Shown: piece after piece, positions 24,410 to 31,019 of the stretch | How the letters are laid out: each line of letters begins with the position of its first letter | How positions within the stretch are numbered: position 1 is the first letter of the stretch | Assembly: GCA_044355655.1 (NCBI GenBank) | Contig: JBIKXS010000037.1 | Location: 1-32,257, forward strand | Source of the DNA: UBA3064 sp023258775 | GTDB lineage: Bacteria; Pseudomonadota; Gammaproteobacteria; Burkholderiales; Burkholderiaceae_E | DNA length: 32,257 nucleotides | Direction of reading: 5' to 3' | The notes under the pieces: generated by a model | Told to the model about the DNA's origin: nothing | What the model saw: the letters and a program-made list of their open reading frames with translations, nothing else | Database searches by the model: none | Translations under genes and position numbers: made by a program

Positions 24410-25192
24410 ATGACTAATATTCCTACTCAAACGTCATCAGTCGAATCGATCAAGCAATCGGTTGAGGAATTACAGCAATTATTAAAAATCAAAACAACCA
24501 TGATTGGGATGAAGCTTTTCGAATCTGAGGAAGCAATGGCGTCGATCCCAAAAATAAGGCGACCGAAAAAGCAACACACCGCTGACCAAATTGTGGGGAT
24601 GGCAGCCCGCCTTGGATGGACGCTTGGGATTACAGCCAAGGATCTGGTCGGCGATCAATGCCGCGGCGTACTTGGACTTGCTGTGGAAGACCCCAATTGG
24701 CTGGATGGCAAGCGCTATGTCGGCATTTGGCATGCGAGCCAAGAAGACGCTGCGGCGCGCCAGGCTGCGCTCGATCGGGTGCCGCAAGGCCGCTACCATG
24801 CGATGGCCGTGTCGCCTCTTTCAAATGGCCGGCTTGACCCGCCGGATATCTGCTTGATTTACGCGACGCCAGGGCAAATGATTTTGCTCATAAACGCCCT
24901 CCAATACGAGGGATATCGAAAATTCGACTGGCAGGTGGTCGGTGAAACCGCTTGTGCAGACTCCTGGGGTCGAGCGCTCGCCCGGGGTGAGCCTAGCCTA
25001 TCGATACCTTGCTTTGCTGAGCGACGCTACGGCGGTGTTCAAGATGACGAGCTACTGATGGCGCTACCGCCGCACTACCTTGCCAAAGTGGTGAAAGGTC
25101 TGCGCTCACTAGCTGCTAATGGGCTTCGCTATCCGATTGCACCCTATGGTGTTCAAATGGATGTGCGCGAAGGGATGTCTGCGAGTTATTAG
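24410..25192 (+). CDS. DUF169 family protein
   Basis: 260 residues. It resembles the DUF169 (PF02596) family: an N-terminal helix (SIKQSVEELQQLLKI), then KTTMIGMKLFES (28-39), the Cys-containing VGDQCRGVLGL, AVSPL with the following DPPDICLIYATPGQMILLINAL, and ETACADSW near the centre with two family cysteines region. The biochemical function is unestablished; members occur mostly in anaerobes and methanogens as well as in catabolic clusters. Last gene of the plus-strand series; it converges on the RidA-like gene with 48 bp between stops. No ribosome site is visible before the ATG at 24410, so the start is tentative. Confidence 0.78.
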   Translation: MTNIPTQTSSVESIKQSVEELQQLLKIKTTMIGMKLFESEEAMASIPKIRRPKKQHTADQIVGMAARLGWTLGITAKDLVGDQCRGVLGLAVEDPNWLDGKRYVGIWHASQEDAAARQAALDRVPQGRYHAMAVSPLSNGRLDPPDICLIYATPGQMILLINALQYEGYRKFDWQVVGETACADSWGRALARGEPSLSIPCFAERRYGGVQDDELLMALPPHYLAKVVKGLRSLAANGLRYPIAPYGVQMDVREGMSASY

Positions 25193-25240
25193 GCAAGAGG
25201 TCCAACGCGTTCGGCTAGGGGTCGGTGAAGCCTCTTAGCG

Positions 25241-26011
25241 CTATGGGTTTGAGTCGACATCAAGCACGCTTTCTCGGCTGGTCCGGCGAACATCGAGTTC
25301 AAAATGCATGCCTTTTACAGGTGGCCAACCTGGAAACCAATGAAGGCCACCATGGGCGAGACCGTATTCCTCGAACGTGCTCCATAAGCAGCTGATTTCT
25401 TTGGGGCTGTAAATTTGTAGCGAACTCACCGAGTCCCAACGCGCCCCGATCGCCTTCACGCGCTCCATCATCACATCAAGCGTGTATCGGGCCTTGTCAA
25501 TCATCGCATCTTCATCCATGCGATCCCCGCCCACGATCTGTGTCGAGCCGTCAGCGAGCAATTTGTTTTCGGGTTTACCGGAGATGACGAAGTCGGGGCC
25601 CAAGCCTGCTTGGTCTTGCGGGCTTAGGGCTTCGGTATAGCTGAACGCATAAAGTAGTGAGGTCGCGGGCTTTGAAAGTAGGGGCGCCATGTTGCTTCGG
25701 GCAACCGGGTTTTTGGTGTCCATTTGACAGCCCAAGGCATGGAGATGTTTCACGTACACATCGTTAAATGCGTTGAAGTCCTCCCGGGTCCGTGGCGCCG
25801 GTGAGCGCAACTCGCAGGCAGCGAGCGAACTTGTCGGTCGGCCAACAGCTTGCAAGTGGGCACGCAGTCTTGCAAAGCCTTCGTCCATGGCAATAGGTTG
25901 CGCAAAACGTACCCTATGCAGTCGAAAGCCCGGGTTTGCAACCACCGCTTCGGAGAATGCGCCACCAGCTAGGAATTTGTAATCACCTGCGGCAAATTCG
26001 ATCAGTGCCAT
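25241..26011 (-). CDS. RidA-like (YjgF/Rid superfamily-related) protein, possibly with two Rid units
   Basis: 256 residues from the ATG at 26011, which has AGGAG about 9 nt upstream. The C-terminal half (about 165-250) resembles the Rid fold pattern: helix MMERVKAIGARWDSVSSLQIY followed by a strand-loop and the final FELDVRRTSRE. The N-terminal half has a comparable helix FARLRAHLQAVGRPTSSLAA and ELRSPAPRTREDFNAFNDVY, so the protein may be a fused pair of Rid-like units. Rid proteins hydrolyse reactive enamines/imines, and some are 2-aminomuconate deaminases. An imine-handling role beside the DAO-type oxidase is plausible. The resemblance is by eye and moderate; it could be an unrelated uncharacterised family. 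It has its own upstream region (26012-26134). Confidence 0.65.
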   Translation of the reverse strand: MALIEFAAGDYKFLAGGAFSEAVVANPGFRLHRVRFAQPIAMDEGFARLRAHLQAVGRPTSSLAACELRSPAPRTREDFNAFNDVYVKHLHALGCQMDTKNPVARSNMAPLLSKPATSLLYAFSYTEALSPQDQAGLGPDFVISGKPENKLLADGSTQIVGGDRMDEDAMIDKARYTLDVMMERVKAIGARWDSVSSLQIYSPKEISCLWSTFEEYGLAHGGLHWFPGWPPVKGMHFELDVRRTSRESVLDVDSNP

Positions 26012-26134
26012 TTAACTTAACTCCTATCGATTCGAATATTGGATCCGGTTTTGTATTGCGGCAGCAACGCTCTTCAGCGGGCAGTTCGTTGGCTCTTGAT
26101 CTGTTATTTTGACATTTGGCGATATACCACTCAC

Positions 26135-27007
26135 TTAAACAATTCCGCCTGACAGTAAACGATCAAGCGGGAGGCCACAAAATACGGCGGCCCCGAACCA
26201 ATTATTATGATTAAAAGCTTTAAAGCATCCCTCGCGCGACCGATCCTTGATCAGTCCATAGTGATAGATTGCAATCATGGCTGCCGTCATCAACCCTATC
26301 CACCATCCTAAACCCAACGAGGCCATCTTGCCCGCAAGCGCCAATAAGGCGAGGGTGATGCCATAAGCAATCATCACCATTGCCACATCGAAGCGGCCAA
26401 AGGTGAGTGCTGAGGTCTTAATACCTAAGTGAACATCATCATCGCGGTCGACCATGGCGTATTCGGTGTCGTAGGCGACCGCCCAAAAAATATTGGCAAG
26501 CAACAAGATCCAGCACAGTGGTGGCGTTGCGTTGGTTGTGGCAGCGAAAGCCATCGGGATGCCAAAGCCGAAAGCAATGCCTAGATAGGCCTGCGGGATG
26601 GAAAAGAAACGTTTGGTAAAGGGGTAACTTGCTGCCAGAAACGCAGCGATTGCGGCCATCAGCCAGGTCAAATTGTTATAAGAAATAATCAAGGAAAGCG
26701 CAAGCAGCGAGAGAATTGCGAAAACCGCAAGCGCCTCCCAGGGTTTAATCCTGCCGGCAGTTAGTGGCCGATCAGCCGTTCGCTTCACATGTCGATCAAT
26801 GTCACGGTCGGCATAATCGTTGATCGCACAACCTGCCGAGCGCATGAGCAGCGTGCCAAAAGAGAAAATCAGAAGATCGCTGATTCGCGGTTGACCGTCC
26901 GTTGCAATCCATATCGCCCACAAGGTTGGCCACAGGAGTAACAAAGTACCGATCGGTCGGTGCATTCTTGTGAGCAACCAATATTCGCGAAGTCTTGTTG
27001 CAATCAT
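26135..27007 (-). CDS. ubiA: 4-hydroxybenzoate polyprenyltransferase UbiA
   Basis: 290 residues from the ATG at 27007, the same length as E. coli UbiA; an in-frame start at 27052 is possible but adds 15 residues not seen in the family. Two aspartate-rich motifs that bind the prenyl diphosphate through Mg2+ are clear: NDYADRDID (63-71) and DTEYAMVDRDDD (180-191), with hydrophobic membrane helices between and around them. The enzyme attaches the polyprenyl tail to 4-hydroxybenzoate in ubiquinone synthesis at the inner membrane. It is the first clearly housekeeping gene after the catabolic region and lies 54 bp downstream of the ComEA-like gene on the same strand. No ribosome site is evident. 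Confidence 0.93.
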   Translation of the reverse strand: MIATRLREYWLLTRMHRPIGTLLLLWPTLWAIWIATDGQPRISDLLIFSFGTLLMRSAGCAINDYADRDIDRHVKRTADRPLTAGRIKPWEALAVFAILSLLALSLIISYNNLTWLMAAIAAFLAASYPFTKRFFSIPQAYLGIAFGFGIPMAFAATTNATPPLCWILLLANIFWAVAYDTEYAMVDRDDDVHLGIKTSALTFGRFDVAMVMIAYGITLALLALAGKMASLGLGWWIGLMTAAMIAIYHYGLIKDRSREGCFKAFNHNNWFGAAVFCGLPLDRLLSGGIV

Positions 27008-27061
27008 GGTTTGGGTCTTAGCTGCGAAGGTTCTGCTTGGCAATAGCAGCAACGATAAGAT

Positions 27062-27736
27062 CTATTTGATCAGGTGCTTGCCATTTGACTCGCGCATGCC
27101 CCCTTCGATCACACTGATCGAAGGACTTACATGCTGTTCCGGTTCAGCAGTTTTGGTGCTGCTTGGGTCAGGGTAATGGCGAGAAACCTGCGCGGGTGGT
27201 GTTGGATTCATTGGGGCGACTCGCTTCACGACCAAACCCGCATCGCTATATTGTTGCAATCGTTTTGGACCAACGCCGGGAACTCGTTCTGCAAAATCAC
27301 GCAAATCCTTGAAGGCCTTTTTTTGTCGTGCTTGGATGATTTTTTGTGCGGTTGCCGGGCCAATCCCAGTAATACTTTGCAACTGTTCTTCGCTTGCGGT
27401 GTTCGCATCAATAAGCGTATTTGCGCTGAGCGGTATTGTTATTGTCGCAAGCATGATGAGGCAGATTAAAGCAAGCTTTCGCGCAGTTAATGGGCGTTTT
27501 GTTGCCTGGCTCGTATTAACTCGGCGCTTAGGTAACAGTCTCGTATTAACTCGGCGCTTTGTTAACAGGCTCGTATTAACGCTGCGTTTTGCTACTAGGC
27601 TCGCAGTGACCAGGTTTGAGATAACGGCTGTTGTCTTGGTACAGACGGGCCTAAGCCAACCGATCGAATTAATCCCCCGAATGATCGGGCTCATTGGCTG
27701 TTCAGCGTGGAATAAATCATTGATCACTGATGCCAT
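27062..27736 (-). CDS. ComEA-like helix-hairpin-helix protein with a repetitive N-terminal extension
   Basis: Up to 224 residues. The helix-hairpin-helix pair is clear: LIDANTASEEQLQSITGIG (108-126) then FAERVPGVGPKRL (148-160). ComEA-type proteins bind DNA in the periplasm during uptake. A hydrophobic export segment (KLALICLIMLATITIPLSA, 87-105) directly precedes the domain, as usual. The 85 residues in front of it are unusual and include four 10-residue repeats (46-85) rich in Lys/Arg, Thr and Leu. No ATG, GTG or TTG lies between the repeats and the export segment, so they seem to be translated. GGGGAGG abuts the ATG at 27736 and sits 9 nt before an in-frame GTG at 27727, which may be the true start. 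The tail (about 175-224) is Pro/Ser-rich. Confidence 0.8.
   Translation of the reverse strand: MASVINDLFHAEQPMSPIIRGINSIGWLRPVCTKTTAVISNLVTASLVAKRSVNTSLLTKRRVNTRLLPKRRVNTSQATKRPLTARKLALICLIMLATITIPLSANTLIDANTASEEQLQSITGIGPATAQKIIQARQKKAFKDLRDFAERVPGVGPKRLQQYSDAGLVVKRVAPMNPTPPAQVSRHYPDPSSTKTAEPEQHVSPSISVIEGGMRESNGKHLIK
27481..27630. repeat. 30-bp tandem repeats in the ComEA-like gene
   Basis: Units start at 27481, 27511, 27541, 27571 and, decayed, 27601. The middle three are most alike and begin TCGTATTAAC. On the minus strand they encode SLVAKRSVNT, SLLTKRRVNT, RLLPKRRVNT and SQATKRPLTA. The unit keeps the frame. Confidence 0.85.
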
Positions 27737-27842
27737 CCTCCCCTAAGTTTTTGCAGACTTACCCTTACCACTGGCTCAATGACCAGCAACCGAAATGGTC
27801 GAGTTGTCCGGTAGCGCCTTGCACGAAATAGGGTATCGATTA

Positions 27843-28802
27843 TTAGGTAAACAACTCTTGCGTTGTGCAAACCGCAGTACCCAGTTTTCCTACGACAACG
27901 CCGGCAGCCTTGTTGGCCAAGACTACCCCCTGACGAAGGCTGTGCCCACTTGCTAAGGCCATTGCAAGCACGGCGATGACGGTATCGCCAGCGCCTGTAA
28001 CGTCATAAACCTCGCGGGCGAGGGCTGGTACATCCATGCGTCCATCTTGATCAAACAAGCTCATGCCTTCGTCGGATCGGGTGAGCAATAATGCTTCGAG
28101 TTCTAGATCGTTGATCAGTTTGTTAACACGTTGCTCGAGGTCGAACTCATTTGTCCAGCGCCCAATGACTGCTCTTAACTCGGCACGATTCGGTGTAAGC
28201 ACACTTGCACCCCGATAAGTCCTCCAGTCATCGCCCTTTGGATCGACGAGAACCGCTATGTGTTGATGCCGAACCGGGGATGGTTGGGCGCGCGCGATAG
28301 CGATCAGGTTTTGAAGTTCACCCAGCATGCCTTTGCCGTAGTCAGATAGCACCATCGCGCCGCAGCCAGCGAGATGCTTTGCGGTTTGCGCATCGCGTTG
28401 ATCAATCAAGCGATCCTGGGGCCTTGTTTCAAAGTCGGCTCGAAGCAGTTGTTGCTGCCTACCAATCATTCTAAGTTTAACAATGGTATCGTAATCAGCG
28501 TCGGAGAGAGTTAAATCGTTGATGCCTGCATCTTTCGTTAGCCGCTTCACAGCGTTCGCAGCTTCATCTGCACCCAAAGCGCCAATGAGCGAACAAGCTC
28601 CCTGGAGGGCGGTGATGTTTCGGGCGACGTTCGCCGCACCGCCTAGACGTTCTTCGATTCGCTCAACCTTCAAAACAGGGACCGGCGCCTCTGGCGAAAT
28701 GCGCTCAACCTCGCCGAACCAATAGCGATCAAGCATGATATCGCCGACAATCAAGACTGGTTTTGGTAAGAACGACCGCTCGTCGATAGGATTGGGATCC
28801 AT
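27843..28802 (-). CDS. rfaE1: D-glycero-beta-D-manno-heptose-7-phosphate kinase (RfaE1/HldA)
   Basis: 319 residues; AAGGA precedes the ATG at 28802. PfkB-family sugar kinase with the HldE-kinase-type start VGDIMLDRYWFGEVERISPE (given as 19-38), GGAANVARN (54-62), and the PfkB signature DVTGAGDT with catalytic D273. It phosphorylates heptose-7-phosphate at C1 in the ADP-heptose branch of LPS core synthesis. No adenylyltransferase domain follows, so RfaE2 must be encoded elsewhere. It follows lapB on the same strand (85 bp). The next gene is the ComEA-like one; the epimerase gene hldD/rfaD, often adjacent in Betaproteobacteria, is not in the window. Confidence 0.93.
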   Translation of the reverse strand: MDPNPIDERSFLPKPVLIVGDIMLDRYWFGEVERISPEAPVPVLKVERIEERLGGAANVARNITALQGACSLIGALGADEAANAVKRLTKDAGINDLTLSDADYDTIVKLRMIGRQQQLLRADFETRPQDRLIDQRDAQTAKHLAGCGAMVLSDYGKGMLGELQNLIAIARAQPSPVRHQHIAVLVDPKGDDWRTYRGASVLTPNRAELRAVIGRWTNEFDLEQRVNKLINDLELEALLLTRSDEGMSLFDQDGRMDVPALAREVYDVTGAGDTVIAVLAMALASGHSLRQGVVLANKAAGVVVGKLGTAVCTTQELFT

Positions 28803-28887
28803 GCTGGGTCCTTGTTATTCAATGCGACTACAAACTTATGATTAATGGCTGATCCGACGGGCATTTGCCGCAGTGAGGCTGTTTACA

Positions 28888-30213
28888 TCATGCCGCAGGC
28901 ATTTCATCGGTTCGCTGGGGCGGGTAGCGATCCCATTGCTGACATCCTGGGCACTGCCAATAGTGGCGATTTGCCTGAAAGCCGCAGTGCTGACAAACAT
29001 AACGGGAGGAGTAACGGGCAAGTTGTTCGAGCATTGGCGTCAGTGTTTTGAAGACTGCCTCGTCGCCTGCGAGCTTTCCCGCCAAGATTTGAGCGTCAGC
29101 TTGCGAAGGATCAGCGTTCGCCCAAGGCTTCTCGCCCTCCATGCGAGGCATCTCGCCCTCTACCGGAGGCTTCTCGCTTTGTTGATGATCATTTAAGGCT
29201 CGACCTTTAACCTGCGCAAGTATCGAAAGCAGGCCCTTGTGGTGTTCCCTATGGGTACTCAAAAACGCTTGGCTTGCCTCGGGACCGTTAAGGATTTCCA
29301 AATGCTCAAGGATTATCGCGAGTAAATCGGATGATGCTGCTCGTCGATAGGCTTTCTCTAGCAGCTCAAAACGCTGTACTTTCGAAAGGCAATCGCCGAT
29401 CTCGATGCCAGCGGCGTCGGCTATTTGGAGCCAAGGCGAAGCAATTCGAGCAGCATGCTCGGGCCAGCGCTCAAGGATTACTTTTGCTGCGGCATCCGCC
29501 TGCTTGTGGTCGGATTGGTCGATGCACAAGAGGCAATTGTCAATCCAAGATCTCGGGTGATCTGGACAGGCTGCCTGTGCCTTTTGCAGCGCCTGTATGG
29601 CCTCTTTTATGTTGCCCTGTTGATGCAGTTGGTGAGCGATCTCTGCATGTAAGTGGGCAAGTAAGCTGGCAGGCAGCGCAAGCTGAATACCCTGGCTGTC
29701 CTGATCGACGATTTCCTGGGCAATAGAAAGCGCAAGCGTCCAGTCCCGAACCCTTTGCGCGATGTCAAGACGCAGCCTGAGTGCCTCCCCCCTGAGCGGG
29801 CTGTCGCTTAAGCTTTGCAAGGCTTGTTCAGCGCGGTCAAATAGCCCCGCTTTAACGTAGTCCAGCGCGAGCTCACGAAATAGTTCCGCGCGTTGATCTG
29901 AAGTTAAATCCTGGCGGGCAAGCAGGTTTTGGTGTACGCGTATGGCTCGATCGGTTTCGCCTTTGCGGCGAAACAAATGCCCGAGGGCCAGATGCAATTC
30001 GAGGCTGTCTGGTTCTTTGCGGACTAAATCCGTAAAAGCATCGATCGCTCTCACTTGGTCATCACCAAGCAGTGATTGCAGGCCACGGAGGTAAGCTTCA
30101 GGCAGCGCTGATTTTGAATCCGATGTTTGCTTAGACGATTCTTTTCGCGAAGCCAGCCATCCCAGTGCAAAGAACAAGGCGGCTCCCGGGAGCCACCAAA
30201 AGTCAAACTCCAT
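28888..30213 (-). CDS. lapB: Lipopolysaccharide assembly protein B (LapB/YciM)
   Basis: 441 residues from the ATG at 30213; a longer frame to 30252 only adds residues antisense to no family similarity. An N-terminal membrane anchor (WWLPGAALFFALGWLASR, 6-23) is followed by TPR-type helices through most of the protein and a C-terminal rubredoxin-like zinc/iron ribbon with CQHC and CPGC. LapB controls LpxC turnover with FtsH and so LPS supply. It is longer than E. coli LapB (389) mainly because of an acidic, proline-rich insert (about 340-375) encoded by a 21-bp repeat just before the ribbon. The start overlaps the lapA end by 11 bp. Confidence 0.92.
   Translation of the reverse strand: MEFDFWWLPGAALFFALGWLASRKESSKQTSDSKSALPEAYLRGLQSLLGDDQVRAIDAFTDLVRKEPDSLELHLALGHLFRRKGETDRAIRVHQNLLARQDLTSDQRAELFRELALDYVKAGLFDRAEQALQSLSDSPLRGEALRLRLDIAQRVRDWTLALSIAQEIVDQDSQGIQLALPASLLAHLHAEIAHQLHQQGNIKEAIQALQKAQAACPDHPRSWIDNCLLCIDQSDHKQADAAAKVILERWPEHAARIASPWLQIADAAGIEIGDCLSKVQRFELLEKAYRRAASSDLLAIILEHLEILNGPEASQAFLSTHREHHKGLLSILAQVKGRALNDHQQSEKPPVEGEMPRMEGEKPWANADPSQADAQILAGKLAGDEAVFKTLTPMLEQLARYSSRYVCQHCGFQANRHYWQCPGCQQWDRYPPQRTDEMPAA
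29126..29188. repeat. 21-bp tandem repeat in lapB
   Basis: Units at 29126-29146 and 29147-29167 agree at most positions; a third (29168-29188) shares only its first half. They encode the EGEKP/EGEMP-like segments of the linker before the rubredoxin-like domain. Confidence 0.65.
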
Positions 30214-30568
30214 GGGGCCGATCGGGGAGTGCAACCGGCAAGTCAGCGTCAAGCTCGCTTCGTCGATCCTTTGTTGAATCTGATTTGCCAGAGGTTGCTG
30301 CAGTATGGTCGGCGGCTTTTTGTTTATTCAGCGATTTATTGAGTTTGTCGATCTCTCGTCGCTGGGAAAACAACTTTGGGGTTAAGGCAAGCAGTCCGAC
30401 AACCATACCGGCAGCAAAAAAACCAGCGAGAAAAACCACCAAGGGCGCGCGCCAGACGGTGTCGAATCCGACAAATTGGACTTGAACGATGTCAGCGTTA
30501 GCAAGCGCAAAACCAAGCACAATCAGGAAAAACAAACCGCGAAGTAGCCACTGAAGCGAGCGAATCAT
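30203..30568 (-). CDS. lapA: Lipopolysaccharide assembly protein A domain protein (LapA, DUF1049)
   Basis: 121 residues with two membrane helices (about 5-25 and 42-65) around the conserved VQVQFVGFDTVWRAPLVV segment, the DUF1049/LapA pattern. A coiled-coil-like charged region follows (REIDKLNKSLNKQKAA), then a polar tail. It is an inner-membrane partner of LapB. The start overlaps the ihfB stop (ATGA) and its end overlaps lapB, so translation of the three genes is probably coupled. Confidence 0.92.
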   Translation of the reverse strand: MIRSLQWLLRGLFFLIVLGFALANADIVQVQFVGFDTVWRAPLVVFLAGFFAAGMVVGLLALTPKLFSQRREIDKLNKSLNKQKAADHTAATSGKSDSTKDRRSELDADLPVALPDRPHGV

Positions 30569-30972
30569 GTTTGGGATTCAGTATCGTCGTCTGCGTTCAG
30601 ATCAACGCGTTTACGCAATTCTTTCCCTGGCTTGAAATGGGGAACACGCTTTTGCGGCACCATCACGGTCTCACCCGACTTTGGATTACGTCCCGTTCGG
30701 GGTGGCCGGGTTGAAAGCGCGAAGCTGCCGAATCCACGAATCTCAATGCGACGACCCTCGACCAGGGTTCGGGTCATAGCGTCTAGCAGTGTTCGTACCG
30801 CTAACTCGGCGTCTCTTGCTGCAAGCTGAGGATATTTATCAGCAAGCTTGGCAATCAACTCAGATTTTGCAATCGATAAACCATCAGCCTCGCCAACATC
30901 AGTGGCTGAAGGACTGGCAGGCTCATGCTGAGACCCTTCATCGGGGTCCCAACGGTTGCTCGGCTTAGACAT
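30565..30972 (-). CDS. ihfB: Integration host factor subunit beta, with an N-terminal extension
   Basis: 135 residues. The HU/IHF fold begins at about residue 33 (SIAKSELIAKLADKYPQL) and includes the signature GRRIEIRGFGSFALSTRPPR and GRNPKSGE, with the tip proline that intercalates DNA. IHF bends DNA and acts in transcription, recombination and replication. The first 32 residues (polar, acidic, Ser/Pro) are not part of the family core, and there is no ATG, GTG or TTG between them and the core, so they are probably translated; an ATT at I34 is the only near-start codon. No ribosome site is clear at 30972. Located between rpsA and lapA, as is common in Burkholderiales. Confidence 0.92.
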   Translation of the reverse strand: MSKPSNRWDPDEGSQHEPASPSATDVGEADGLSIAKSELIAKLADKYPQLAARDAELAVRTLLDAMTRTLVEGRRIEIRGFGSFALSTRPPRTGRNPKSGETVMVPQKRVPHFKPGKELRKRVDLNADDDTESQT

Positions 30973-31019
30973 TGATATCGATCAAGTCTGATGGTCGACC
31001 AGATTTGCGCGATGGGCGC

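Noticed and set aside
25193..25240. Bidirectional terminator between DUF169 and RidA-like genes
   Set aside because: AAGAGG/CCTCTT could pair, but the loop is about 30 nt and there is no T-run on either side.
26109..26114. Perfect TTGACA on the plus strand
   Set aside because: No acceptable -10 box at the right distance and nothing on the plus strand downstream except antisense to ubiA.
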